A DNA stretch of 64,000 bases from Zanthoxylum bungeanum (GCA_019454045.1 SKCR01029087.1:1-64000), one strand, 5' to 3'; shown: positions 32,601 to 45,200, counted from the first letter of the stretch. Made by a program: numbers and translations. Notes: generated by a model not told the origin, from the letters alone.

Positions 32601-33673
32601 GTCTTTGCCAATTTTTCATTTTCTTCAAAACCTGTGAACAAAACAAGACAAAAATTGCGTGCATATGACGTGTATGCATGTATGCATGGATGTGTTTCCT
32701 ATTCCGCTGGGTTAGGCCTTCCTTGCCCTCTGGCGCCCTTCGCCTACTAATGTCTTTGGTCACCCCCTGGGCATTCTTATAGTTTCCTTTTGCCAGTTCT
32801 CTTCTGGTGATTACTCATTTTTCTTTGATCCCATGACTCAAGATTCCATTATGTCCCTTATTCATGAGGTGGTAGACTGGTCCCCCCAGACTTGGTTTAG
32901 CTTTATGCTCTTTGCTACTTGTACTAGGTCAAAGTAGATCATGTGACGTTCCATATCAACATAATATATTTCCTTTTACGAAATAGTCTCAATAGTTATA
33001 CATATTATCGCCCTCAAAGGATGCCCAGTATTGAAACCAGAGAACCTTCAAAGTACTTGATGTAACTCAAATCCTACTGTTTGAATAAATGATCTGAACC
33101 AGACTCAAAGTGTATGTGTGCTAAGGTTCTTTTACAGCTTAATCCTTGGGTAAGCCAAGTCAATGATTTTGTTTCAGAGAATGGGATCGAGGGGTCAAAC
33201 CAACCTAGATGTCTTGATCATGCTCTGTAATTACTTTTCCGTACTCAATGTCATATGATTTTCTTTTCCTTTTCTTTTGTTTTTTTTTACAACACACATA
33301 CCCTTTAAGGTAGCATTTCTCCTCATGGTGGTCCTAATACTCGCCAATGGGTAGCTTCACGCTTATCGGTTATAGGTGATTTATATTTTTTTCTTTAAAG
33401 ACTTTTCTTTTGTTTCCAACCATACCACATATCGTAACACAAGTAAGTCATGATGGACATCTAAGCGAACGGTCATTCATCGACCCGCAATCTCTTCAAC
33501 TAGTCACCTTGTCGACTACTCAGGCTTTCACTGCTAAGATCCTATAATTAAGTGCTCGCGAGTCTAGTCAAGATCAACTACTCAAAATATCGGATGAGAG
33601 TACCTTTCGCACTTATCGTTTCTAAGGTTTCACCCTAAAGCAAACAATTTCATCATCGGACTATGCTTAACTA
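32601..33673 (-). other. G2 internal non-coding region
   Basis: Contains on the minus strand the blocks also seen in G1: GGAAGGCCTAACCC followed by CATGCATACA and a splice-acceptor-like TTCACAGGTTTTG (32620-32720), and the CGATAAGTG/ATAACCGATAAGCGTGAAGC blocks (33300-33660). No ORF. Confidence 0.6.
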
Positions 33674-35196
33674 TTAAGGACAGAAACTCGAACAAGTAGG
33701 CAAAATCAATGTCTTTATTATTAAAAATGCGGGATTGCAATCAAATAAATCAGGGAAATAAATGTTAGCGACATTGTCTTCTTCCTCAGTATATGGTTCT
33801 TCACTGCTAAGATCCTTTATCCCCATGCAAGAAGCTTGGTGGTTGAGAGTTCGGACGACAAAGTTTTCGGGTAGACCGGAGTTGATCATGTAGGCGGGTG
33901 GTGGAACGGAGTGGTAGTTAGGTAGAGGATTTCTGAGTGTGTTGGGTCGTTCTTTTTCCGGATCAGGTATTTTATGAGCGTCAATAAGGTTTTGGATCTC
34001 ATGCCTAAGGCGGGTGCAGTTGTCTGTTTCGTGGCCTTTTTGCTGGTAGAAGTGGCAGTATTGGTTTAAGTCGAAGTAGTGTGGCACAGGGTCGGGAATT
34101 GGTCTAGGTTCTAAAGGTTTCAGGAGTCCTTGTCCTTTCAACTTCTCAAGCACCTTTGACAGAGGCTTACCAAGGTCGGAGAATCACCTATTTTTGATGG
34201 TAGTGACCTCAGCAGTAGCGAGCATGGTCCCTGAAGGTCCCCCAATAGCCCTTCTGTTCTGGCCATAGAACTTCATGTTCTCAGCTTCTTCCTCCTCAAT
34301 GTCCATAACAGTCTCCCTCAACTGTCGAAAGCCACCAATCATAGAGGTCATCCTCCTCAGCTTGTCGTAAATAGAGGGCTTAGTACCCTTGATGATTATC
34401 TTGATCTGGTCCTTCTCCGAGGGCCGAGTCTACATCTTCAGAAGCTGGCTCCTCCAGCGATCTATATAATCCTTGAAGCTCTCATCTGGCTTCTGTTTGG
34501 TATTCTCCAAGTCGCGACGGACAAGTCGATCTCCAAATCCGTGACATATTGCTTCAAAAAGGCTTCCGCCAATGCCCTCCAATCATCTTTGATCTTCCTC
34601 TCAAGGCCGTGATACTATACCACGGGTGCCCCCTAAAGTGACATCCCGAACATCTTCTGAACCTGACGCTTCGACAGACCCACTGAACTCATCACAGAAA
34701 CATACTGTCAGAGATAGACCCTCAGATCCCCGTTCCCATTGAACCTGGCTATGTCAGACATCTTGAACTGAGAGGGCAGTTGCTCATCAAAAGTCATTGC
34801 ATCATAGTCTAACAAATCTTCATGATTACCCCTCATCTTGCGGGTAACAGACTCTACCTGATCCTTGAGGTTCTGTAACTCGGCCTGAGACCCGGCTACC
34901 CTTCTCACGGCATACTCAGCCATGTCATCATCAAAAGTGGGGATCTCATCACTCACCCTATTTGGAGGCTCTTTATGCCTAACATTATCAGAGCTTCCTG
35001 CCCCTCCTGCACGGGGCACTGCCATATTGGCCACATCGGCAGTCAAAGCTTGTAACTGCTCGGTAATCTTAGTGAGGTTAGTCTCCAGCTGATCCATGCG
35101 AGAACCCTCGTTATCTGAGTCACTCACGTTCGCTAATGGTCTTTTGACGAGCCTTTCTTCCTCTCTAACCCAACGGAAATCTATGATGGCTTTCAA
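33674..35196 (-). pseudogene. G2 gag, with stops
   Basis: The N-terminal part (35196-34708) is open and has coiled-coil character (MDQLETNLTKITEQLQALTA, ending DIARFNGNGDLRVYL). The retrotransposon gag core follows (WRALAEAFLKQYVTDLEIDL) but is riddled with stops. The C-terminal part (34153-33674) includes a zinc-knuckle remnant, YCHFYQQKGHETDNCTRLR, of the C-x-F-H-Q..GH-x4-C type typical of Tat/Ogre gags, with the second Cys missing. It packaged element RNA when intact. Confidence 0.85.
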
Positions 35197-35869
35197 CTAC
35201 GAGTCAGCATGGTACATGTATGCGTACGATGCATGGAATATATAAAATGTGTGAGGTAATCAAACAGAATATATCGTTCCGACCTTATTCCTCCCACACT
35301 CGTGGTATGTCCATTTCTAACCTAGGTATTGCTTATCTTATGTACCAATATGGGGTACAAAAAATCGTTCTCTCCTATGCTACGAGCTGAACCCTAGCTA
35401 CCTTGGTCCTTTTCCATCCGTAAAAGACAAAGACCGCCCATTTTCCACATAGACTAAGCCGATTATGGGATCATGCCATTGTCTAGAAATGACGAATTGG
35501 GCTTTCGGCAACAGTGGTCATGGGGACAACTTAGAAGCGTCCAAAAGTATACAAATATGCAGTAACAAGGTGTATCCTTTCTGGATAAAAGCCAGTGCGG
35601 ATATCGAACTCATGCTTCTAGCATATTTGGATCATGTTTGGACTTTCTAAGCCCATCAAGGTTTTCATACAAGTTGGCCCATTATCATTTCAAAGCATTC
35701 AACCATACTATTGTGAGGTGCAAACTTGTTCCAGTTGAAAAGGCCCAACAGGTTTACACTTTTGCAATAACGTGGCTAAACAAATTCAAATGATAGGGGG
35801 GCCAACACAAAGTGGCCCATCGGCATTCTAGAATCTTTTGGCCCAATTGTCATAAGACACAAACTCGCC
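35197..35869 (-). other. G2 leader, distal part
   Basis: Untranslated leader homologous to 20500-20760 of G1. It ends at TCGCC, the left target copy of the solo LTR. Confidence 0.65.
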
Positions 35870-38800
35870 TGTAGGCACTGCATTTTTGCATGTAAGACCC
35901 GATGATGAGTCTCATTTGGAGGCACTACCTTTTAAGTCACGGGAGCCGCGGGAAACGGACGTCGGAAGGGAAAAAGTCTTTTTTGTTGGATTCGCTGGAG
36001 TAGTTTCAGGTTCGCTTGTTGGACCTCCGTTTAAAACACACACCAAGCCCAATCCAAAGATAATTAAAACATTTAAAATACATGTCACAAATTAAATTAA
36101 TTAAAATTAAATCTAAATTAAATTAAACTAATATTTATTTAAAATCTAATACCAAAATAATAAAAATACTTACACAAATTAAAGAAATCACTTCCTAATT
36201 TAATAAATCACTCACCAATTTAAAATATTTACTCACCTAATTAACAAATTAAATGCCTAAATAAAACAAATAAATGCCTAATTAAAGTCAATCAAATATA
36301 TAACCTTCATAAACAAACAAATCATGTCCCCAATTAATTGATTTTCTTTCCTTTTTAATCCATGCAAACCCTTAACCCTAATCATGCAACTATATAAACA
36401 GCAACAAAGTGCAACCCTAAGGACCCAGCTCTCTCACGGCAATATAACAAAAACGAAAACCCTAAAGAGCTCTCTCTTCTGATTCACCCTCACACGGCTC
36501 ACACAGACAAACACGAAAGAAAATAACATTGCTGCCTCCCTAAAACTTCCATTGCCGTATACTTCTAAACCAAAAAACCACCTCTCACACAACTCTCCAC
36601 GCAGCAAGCAACCCTCACGCCACATACTGCCCCTTAAACCAGCCAGACGTCACCAACCCTTAGGCCACAGCCTTCATCAAGCACCCAACACACCTTACAA
36701 ATTTCACTCAAACATCTCACCACTTCAGTTCCTTTCTCGCCAATACCACTTTATACACCTGCCATTATCCACTCAGCCCTCACGCACTAAAACTGTCTCC
36801 TTACATTCACCTAGCACTCGCCACGCACTCAAAAAAGACGCCACGAGCCCTCTTCACACCAATATACTCATGCACCATCAGCCACGCAACGCCCCCCTGA
36901 CCTCACCTTCCACTTAGCCAATTCACGCCAAAGCCGTACAAAAGGTACCCTGCCATCCTCAAATCAAACGCAACTAACTGCCCATTAAACTGTTATAAAT
37001 TGCCGCCTTAAATTGCCTCCCACTGCCGAATCCAACAAGCCTTCAACTGTCTTCCAGAACAAGCCTTCAACACACCCAAAACTTCATGTATTTAGTCCCC
37101 GAAACAGACCCAAACACCACCCTAAAACAGTGAGCAAACAATCCCAAAAAATGGCCAAAACAGTCCCTTATTTCCCATAAAACAGTGACAAGAGTACAGC
37201 AGCAAAACAGCAGCAAAACGGAGTGAAAACAACGACCAAAATAGTAAAACAGCGAGCTAAGACGTTAATCCAGTGAACCGGAAGAGTTACAGAGTGATAG
37301 CCCTTCCGACGGCCGTGAAACGCAAGTCCGAAAGTCGATATAAAAGGTTAGACCTGAGGGTACTTTTCCTATTATTTCCATCTATCTTTTTAATTGTTTT
37401 ATTCGGTTTTATCGCATGAGAGTCGTTTATTGATGCATGATTGTGGCCCTTGAATAGATAGTAAATGCATGTATTGTGGAATGATGTGTGTTGTGGCCCT
37501 TGAGTAAAATGGAAAATGTGTCGCCTCTTGTGGTATATAGGATGGAAACCCGGACATAAATTTCATGCCGATTCCGAATGGACGGTAGTATGATCTGTAC
37601 TCGGGATACAACTCCACGTACCACTTGAGTAAACGGCGCATATTTTGTTTTATGTTGTTTTGATTTGTTTATTATTCCTTACTTGATTTCCGCATGTTAT
37701 TTGTTTATGTAATGACGTGATCGAGCCCATGGGTTTAGTAAGTTGGATTAAAGGTCCCCTTATTTTGAGGGGTTAAAACCCTTTACCACGATGCTTTGCC
37801 GCGCCGATTGATGTATATTCGGTTGAATGTAATATGTGTTCAATCGGGTATACGAAATCCGATATTATTTATGTTATTTTTTATATGCATGATGTGATCG
37901 AGCGCATGGGCTTAGTAAGTTGGATTAAAGGTCCCCTATTTTGAGGGGTTAAAACCATTTACCACGATGCTTTGCCGCGCCGGTTGATGTATATTCAGTT
38001 GAATGTAAGATGTGTTCAATCGGGTATATGAAGTTCGATATTATTGTCTTTATTTTTATATGCATTACGTGATCGAGCGCATGGGTTTAGTAAGTTGGAT
38101 TAAAGGTCCCCTGTTTTGAGGGGTTAAAACCCTTTACCACGATGCTTTGCCGCGCCGGTTGATGTATATTCGGTTGAATGTAAGATGTGTTCAATCGGGT
38201 ATACGAAGTCTGATATCATTGTCTTTACTTTTTATATATGTATTGTGTTGATTGCACATGGGCTTAGTAAGTGCGATTAAAGGTCCTCTATTTTGAGAGG
38301 TTAAAATCCTTTACCACGATGCTTTGCCGTGCTTTTAGCCCGTTATTATTTATTAGGTGTCATCTATTCATCCGTTCATGTATGTGTCATGTTGTTTACT
38401 GCATTTTGGAGGTCACTGCTGTAACCCTGTTCGAACGCGTTTCGGAACGCTGCACGAACGCATGTTTTCTATCTGGTCCCGTTCGAACGCGTTATCAAAC
38501 GCTATATGAACGCGAACCTTCTGTTTACCGTTCGAATGCGTTTACGAACGCTACATGAACGCGAATACACTGAATTGAGTCATTTTCATCACATGTCATG
38601 TATAATTGTTTCTTGGGTGATTTCTCTTATATCATGTAATCAATCATATTATTTGTATCCTTGTATTTATCTATTCGATGTGTTCATGAGATGGTATTCA
38701 AGCATGATTAGGTCATTAGTATGTTACTTGGTTCTTAGGCATGATTTAGCCTATTTGGTTGTTCATTTTCAAGCATGATTAGTCATTTGTTTTGCGTTTG

Positions 38801-39185
38801 GAATTTGCATTATGTTTAGGTTTTTCTTTGTTTTCCGCATCATATGATCGAAATATGTTCATGAGATTTCCGTGTGTTATTGCATGTTTGCCGTTATGAT
38901 GATTACTTTCATGTATGTGAACTCAAAAGTAGAATTGTCCTTGGAAATATGTTGCTTAGGCTTGGTTAGATTATTGCACAAATAATTTCATTACAACTGC
39001 CATAAGTAAGGGACCATTCCGAACCCAATGATTTGAGGTCTTCCCTTGCGAGGGGTGAGTGCGGCCTTAAATCTTTGTCCCGGTTCACACCGGGTGGCGA
39101 CTCCATTATTCTCCGGTTTAGTCCGTACTCCCAACCGGGACGTGAGCCCGGGACAGTATGCGTCGCCCAGTTTTTGTTGTCTACA
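35870..39185 (+). mobile_element. Solo LTR of the G family, inserted in the G2 leader
   Basis: 3316 bp, starts TGTAGGCACTGC and ends TGTCTACA, flanked by TCGCC and TCGTC (a 5-bp target duplication with one change). G2 leader sequence resumes precisely after it. The TATA box is ACTATATAAACAG at about 36389. It contains four copies of a ~180-bp unit at 37715-38340 and TTCGAACG dyads at 38425-38565. A single LTR with a duplication implies recombination between the two LTRs of a full element. Confidence 0.9.
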
Positions 39186-39827
39186 TCGTCCCAGTTTAAA
39201 TGGCCCAACAAGTTCACATCTCATGATAAAAAGTCCAAATGAATCCAAATGATGATGGTCCCAAACACAAGCATAAAATGGTGGCTTGTATAGGTCATAC
39301 ACCTACGGTTCATATGTGGGTTTATGGGGGTGTAGACAAAGCCTCTAGCTGGCGAAGGATTGCTCACAACTAGGTCTCCCCACTCAAGGGTTCGAACGAC
39401 CAAGTGAGCGCACCTTTTTTATACCATAAGGTACATGCCAACGAGTGGCGATATATGAATGACAGTCAAATGGATTTCTTATTGAAGATTCCCCAGAGGG
39501 AGGGTGGAGTGAACTCTCTTAAATACCCAAGCCTCTTAGGCTCTTATCGCCTTGGTGACAGGAATAGACAATAGGTCTTCCAAATTAGTCCGTCACGGTA
39601 AGCTTCGGGTAAATGATTATCTAGGTGCCTTCACAGCTTTTCCTTTCAGCTATAGAAAGGTAGTGAATGAAGGAAGACACCAAACCATTACCTAGCTCTA
39701 ATAATGCCTTTGATTAAACCCATTGGTCCTAACCCACTTGCAGACATGGTTAAATAAAGCAAAAATCACAAACATTACAAGACATTATTTCGGGGCCGAT
39801 TCTCTATCCCCAATGGAGTCGCTAGAC
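39186..39827 (-). other. G2 leader, proximal part, and PBS
   Basis: The complement of the leader seen at 19833-20480 in G1. PBS-like GTCTAGCGACTCCATTGGGG (minus strand) directly abuts the 5' LTR. Confidence 0.7.
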
Positions 39828-42800
39828 TGTAGGACACAGAAATCGGCGACGCTGTCCCGGGCTCGTGGCCTGGTCGGGAGTACGAAGTAGCCCACGGGGG
39901 ACTAAACCACAGAAATAAAATAAAGTCGCCACCCAGTGTGAACTGGAAAATGATTTAAGGCCGCACTCACCCCTCGCAAGGGAAGACCTCAAACCGTTGG
40001 GTTCGGAATGGTCCCTTACTTATGCCTCTTGTAATGAACAGATTTAAGCGATAATATAACCAAGTCTACGCAACATACATACGCAAGAATAACCTACATC
40101 TAAATTTGCATACAACCTATATCTAAGTTTGCATACATAAAAGTAAGTGAAATAAAGGCAAGAACACAATCTCATGAACACATTCAATAGATAAATGCGG
40201 AAATATAAATAGATGATAATTTTCTAAGCGTAAATAATGAAATGATATGATTAATCATATAGTGCAAAAGAAATGATCAAAGAAGCAAACATGTATGAAA
40301 TGTGACGAAAAGAAGTCTGTGCACTGTATGTGTGTTCATGTAGCGTTTGACACGTGTTTGAACGGTAAACAGAATGTTCGTGTTTGTATAGCGTTCGGAA
40401 ACGCGTTCGAACGGGACAAGGCCTGATGCATGATAAAACAAAATACATGCGCTTTCGAGTAGCATTCTGAAATGCATTCGAACGTAAATGAAACAGAATG
40501 TCCGCATTCGTATAGCATTCGGAAACATGTTCGAACGGGGTAAGACCTTATGCATGATAAAACAAAATAGACACGTGTTCGAGTAGCGTTCGTGAACGCG
40601 TTCGAATGGAATGAGGCAGAATGCATATGTTCGTGTAGTGTTCGGAAACGCGTTCGAACGAGATTACCAAAATGGCATTTGAAATGACACAAACATATGC
40701 ATGGATAAACAAATACATAATGTAGGACCTCGTATGCCCGATTGAACATATTTCACATTCAATCGAGTGTACTTCACCCGGCGCGGCAAAATATTGTGGT
40801 GAAGGTAGCCTTTAGGCATTTCCCTCGAATGGAGGACCTTTAACCCACCCTAGTTAGCCCATGCGCATTAGACTATAATGCATGAATAAACAAATAGATA
40901 ATATGCGAAAAATAAATAACGGAATAATAAAAGGTGCGGTAAAATATCGTGGTAAAGGTAGACTTAGACTTTTTCTCAAATAGAGGACCTTTAAACCAAC
41001 ATAATTAGCCCATGCGCATCAAGTAACAATGCATAGAAGATAAATAAAGCATTAATATGGGACCTTGTATGCCCGATTGAACATATTTCACATTCAATCG
41101 AGTGTACCTCGTCCGGCGCGGCAAAACATCGTGGCAAAGGTAGCCTTTAGGCATTTCCCTCGAATAGAGGACCTTTAATCCACCATAGTTAGCCAATGCG
41201 TATTAGATTAACAATACAGAAAAAAACACATAGAAAGTAGATATCGGAACAATGAACACAAAAATACCTAAGACATGATAAAGGAATCTGTCCAGAATGC
41301 CCGCGTTCGTGTAGCATTCGGAAACACGTTCGAACGGGGGCGAGGCCGAATGTGTGCGTTCGAGTAGCGTTTGGGAACGCGTTCGAACGGGATGGCGAAA
41401 GTGGCATCCATAATGTAGTAAACATATGCCGGTACGTGGAGTTTTATCCCAAGTACAGACTGCACTACCGTCCATTCGGATTTGGCTACGGAATTTATGT
41501 CTGGGTTTCAATCCGATATACCACGAGAGGCAATATTCAAGCGTTTAAAACAATGAAATCATAAAAATGGACATGAAGTATGATAATGCATATAACAACA
41601 CCTAAACAAAGAAAGAAACATGTGGAATGATAAAGAGTTAATAATATGAAATAAATGTGCGATAAATAGATAATGGAACGTTAAAGAAAGATGTGACCAA
41701 GAATTTGGTCATATTTGATATAGGACCTCGCACACCCGGTTGGACATATTTCATGTCCAACCGAGCGTGCCACATCCAACTACAAAATGAAAAAGTAATA
41801 AAAGGTGCCCTCAGGTCTTACCTTTTAAGTCGCTCCTCGGAAATGCGTCACGTCGTCGCCGGAAGGGTTACTGCTCCGCAATTTTTCTGGTTTTCTGGTC
41901 CACTATTTTCCTTAATCGCCTCACTTTTTTGGGCTGCTGTTTCCTCTGTTTTGGGCTGCTGTTTTTACTGCTATTTTTACTATTTTTACTGCTGTTTTGG
42001 ACTACTTTAAAGTGCAGTTTTTTTTTGTGATTTGGGGGGTTGTTTAGGGTGCAATTTTTTGGTGATTTAGGGGCTATTTAGAGCTGTATTTTGCTGCTGT
42101 TTACGGTGGTTTAAGTGGGATTTTAGGGTTGATATTTGGTGATATTTTCGGTGATGGTGGGAGTGTTTTGAGGCTACTGTTTCGGGTAATTTGATGGTTA
42201 TTTTGAGGCAGTTTTCAGTGATGCAAAAGGTGGTTTCTTGTTGTGTTGTTTCGGTGATGGAGAGGTTGTTGCTTGTTGTTTGCGAGAGGAGGGAAGAGAG
42301 GGTGTAGGGGCGTGAATGCACTATTCTCTTGGTGTCTTAGGTGTGAATGCTAGGTGCGGCGGGGTGTGTTGTTTGCGTCAGTAGGGTGTTTCTTTGTTGT
42401 TGTGTTTGCATGAATGAGCTCTAGAGAGAGGAGTGAATGTCTAAGGGGGAATAGGGTTGGCTTGGGTCTCTTTTTATAATGGTGAGCCTAGGGTTTCCTT
42501 GTGTGTGCATGGCTTAAAAAGGAGAACAAAATCAAGTAAATATGAGGTGTATTTAATTTAATTATTTAAGGAAATGATCTTATGTATTTTTGGTGGGGGA
42601 ATATCTTTATGTTGGTAGGTGATTTATTTAGATTTGTTTTAATTTGATTTGTTTTATTTAATTCTGAATATGATTTATTTAATTTAGGAATGGGGATTTG
42701 ATTTTATTTGATTTAGTTTGATTGGATTTAATTTGATTAGGAAGGATATTATTTTGATTTAAATTGGATTTGATTTAATTTGTGACATGTATTTTAAGTG

Positions 42801-43104
42801 TTTTAATTATTTTTGGATTAGGCTTGGTGCGCTAAATAGGCTTGGGCGTGTGGCTAGCAGTAAAACAGAAATACCGATGGTCGTTCGAAAGCTTATTTGG
42901 ACGCTACATGAACGCCCGCAATCTGTTCACCGTTCGAACGTGTTCCGAACGCACATGCAGTGAACAGGTGAATTAAATCTGACGACTTACTTATTTTGAA
43001 TTTTCCCTTCCGACGTCCGTTTCCCGCGATTTCCGCAACTTATCAGGTAGTGCCTCCATACGGGCTCATCATTGGGCTTTCATGAAAAAATGCAAGTTTC
43101 TACA
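39828..43104 (-). repeat. G2 5' LTR
   Basis: 3277 bp, closely similar to 28572-31809 and with the same internal arrays (dyads 40330-40670, three ~180-bp units 40725-41210). TATA region on the minus strand near 42470. It ends TCTACA next to ACATG, the target copy in copia gag. Confidence 0.9.
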
Positions 43105-43384
43105 ACATGTCTTCCAATTTCCTCCACATTTCATAAGCATCTGTGTCCTGTGCTACATGGTGGAAGACACTATGACCGATCCACTGCCTAATCTGACCCA
43201 AAGTTCTGTTGTTGAGTTTATTCCAGTGATACTCCTTAACAGACTTTGGTTTCACTCTCTTCAACTCGATGACATCAAACAGATCCTTACAATGCAAAAA
43301 ATCTATCATTCGAGGTCTCCAGAGGGAGTAATTAGTTGCAACTAGTTTAATCATTGCACCAGAATGAGAATCTTCCATTTCCAT
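43105..43384 (-). pseudogene. Copia gag N-terminal part
   Basis: Starts at ATG 43384. Visible copia gag features are ATNYSLWRPRMIDFLHCKDL, LGQIRQWIGHSVFHHV and AYEMWRKLEDM. The reading continues at 28571 across the G2 insertion. Plausible genuine start of the copia polyprotein. Confidence 0.85.
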
Positions 43385-43992
43385 TTTAAGTTTTAAAGTT
43401 TAAAAAGAAAATAGATTAAAATCGGGGCTGAATTTCACAAATCTGAGGTCACCGTTGCGTCCGGAATGGTCGAAAATGGTGGAATAGACACTTCGTTGGT
43501 CTAAATCCGACACATGGGCTGATTTGTAAATTCCTAAAAATTATGGGGTAAAATTGTAAATTTCAAAACTTCAGTGGGCTAAATGAAATTTACCAGGCTG
43601 CTGATGTGGCAAAGCGGGACCAATTTTGCTGACGTGGTAGCTGACGTGGCAGGTGACGTGGCAGTGTGGTTGACGTGGCGGATTATGTGGCGCTGACTGG
43701 ATCTGACGTGGCGCTGACGTGACAGTCCACGTAATCGTCTTCTACCTCCAGAGGCACGTCTGGCACGTGACCGAGAGTGGGCTTCACTCTCCGGCGCATG
43801 TTGGCGCGTGTGACCTGCTCAGTCCTCCGTTCGATCGCTGGAAAATACCACCGAACTCGTCTCGTCGTGAACTAGCGGATGGTACCCTCAAATTGGATTT
43901 TTGACAACTTTCGTCGGAACCGGTTTTCCTAACTGAATCTCTATTATTCGGTTTTACCACCCCAAAGAACAACCAAAGTTCATGATACCACT
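43385..43992 (-). other. Copia leader and PBS, with a TGACGTGG cluster
   Basis: Between PBS (about 43980-43992) and gag. 43600-43735 holds five exact TGACGTGG words and several variants (TGATGTGGC, TGACGTGAC) within 135 bases. The rest shows no feature. Confidence 0.7.
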
Positions 43993-44377
43993 TGTTGTGA
44001 TTCACCGATCACTTTAGAGAGTATTTGAGGAAAAACTGAATTCAAATCTATTACTATCAAGAATAGATAAACAAAGTTTACAAACTTGAAACTTAATACA
44101 AAAACCTCACTCTTTCTCTCTGTTTTCTACACTTTGGGGATACATTTTAACACTGGAAATGGCCTGAATTTATAGGCCAGGTTTGGTTACTGTTCACCCA
44201 CCTTTCACTCCTTGATTCATGGAACCAAGTTGTTTGTTTGCTCCATTTTTCTTCACCTTTGCTGGCACCACCAAAAGTAGCTTGGAGTCTTCTAATAAGG
44301 TGCATGGCAGCTGGTATCATGAAGCTTCAAGGTTGCTTCCTTCATGCAGGCCATGCATGCAATAGCTGGACTCAACA
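43993..44377 (-). repeat. Copia 5' LTR
   Basis: 385 bp, TGTTG..CAACA, partner of 14694-15078. A CCTATAAATTCAGG-like TATA region is seen on the minus strand at about 44170-44183. Confidence 0.95.
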
Positions 44378-44520
44378 AGAAGCATATCATAAAAAAAATT
44401 GATCTGTATGGGCACTGATAGCCCCCAAACTAATCTCCACCAGTTGCTCTCCTTGGTTGAGCTTTCGGCTTCATTTAAACCCTTCTCTTTAAGAGCCAAT
44501 TGGTAGTAGCTTCTAACCGA
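44378..44520 (-). pseudogene. LINE fragment upstream of the copia insertion
   Basis: On the minus strand SNWWRLVWGLSVPIQINFF is the start of a plant LINE zf-RVT region (W..LW.L.VP.KI..F). It runs straight into 14693 once the copia element is removed, which shows that the LINE was the target. Confidence 0.7.
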
Positions 44521-44956
44521 GATTCTAACTGAGAAACAGCCTCTACTATCATAGTTCCAAAGAAGTTTTTAATTTTCAGGTCTATAATGGAGGGGGTATT
44601 TAAAATCATGTTTACGTCGTCAGCCAAGAAGTTCTGCCTGATTAAGTTTTCACTGTATTGGTTGTTCTTGTTGATCAGGTTACTGACTGGTGCATTTGCT
44701 AACTCAGATGCAATTCAAATTGGTCTGAACTTTAAGGTCGAGGGAGTCAGTTACTATGCCTAATAGATATATATTTCTAACACCATACTCTCCATTTAGC
44801 CTCTTTATCGATCAGCTCCCTACCGCAAAAAAGACTTCTTTAAACAAAAGGTGAGTTACTTTCTATATTCTGTCATAAAGTTTGAATCTTTGAAATATCT
44901 CACCTTAAGGGTCTTTGTTACTAGGGACTCGGGATTATGGCTTGGGCTACGACTTT
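44521..44956. other. Decayed LINE surroundings, no ORF
   Basis: No domain recognised on either strand; probably rearranged LINE sequence. Confidence 0.35.
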
Positions 44957-45200
44957 GATTAGCCCCAACACTATGCTCAAATGTCCAGTGAAATCAAAGT
45001 TATTTTTGGGCTAAACTTAGTGTCGATTCATGAAAGGTATTTGGGGCTTCCCTCTATGGTCGGCAAGAATAACAGATCTTACATCAATGATCTTAATTTC
45101 AAGGTTATGAAGAGAATCAACAAATGGCATAATAGTTTATTCTTTTGTGGAGGTAAAGAGGTTTTAAATCCTCATAAATTAGTGATTAAATGTGGCAATG
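44957..45200 (+). pseudogene. LINE reverse transcriptase C-terminal fragment, opposite strand
   Basis: The + strand frame has the plant LINE RT/maturase-like tail: SIHERYLGLPSMVGKNNRS, then KVMKRINKWHNSLFFCGGKEVL, matching the usual YLGLPs..GR.K...F..i..r...kl.gW....LS.aGKevLIk. It points against the minus-strand LINE next to it, so it is either an inverted piece of that LINE or a separate insertion. Confidence 0.75.

Larger units (their letters stand above)
28572..43104 (-). mobile_element. G2: Tat/Ogre-like gypsy retrotransposon inserted in copia gag
   Basis: LTRs at 28572-31809 and 39828-43104 (about 3.25 kb, TG..CA), both minus-oriented. The flanking 5-mers ACATA and ACATG are a target duplication with one difference. 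The polypurine tract (GTGGGGGCGAC on the minus strand) is at 31810-31824, and the PBS-like sequence equivalent to that of G1 at about 39808-39826. The internal part holds a broken gag and a 25-bp minisatellite. Pol is deleted, so it is non-autonomous. The leader is split by the solo LTR 35870-39185. It shares LTR start, LTR end, leader and gag with G1 but lacks the LOG cassette. Confidence 0.88.
14694..44377 (-). mobile_element. Ty1/copia LTR retrotransposon, split by two nested elements
   Basis: Two 385-bp LTRs (TGTTG..CAACA) bound the element. The flanking 5-mers are GGAAG on the left and AGAAG on the right, a target duplication with one difference. By eye the LTRs differ at about 17 positions with no indel. 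The PBS after the 5' LTR (minus-strand TGGTATCATGA, about 43980-43992) resembles the tRNA-iMet PBS usual in copia. Gene order on the minus strand is gag, protease, integrase, RT, RNase H, the copia order. The internal region is interrupted by G2 (28572-43104, in gag) and G1 (17654-27444, before the integrase core). The genes carry several stops and frameshifts, so it is dead. Confidence 0.92.
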
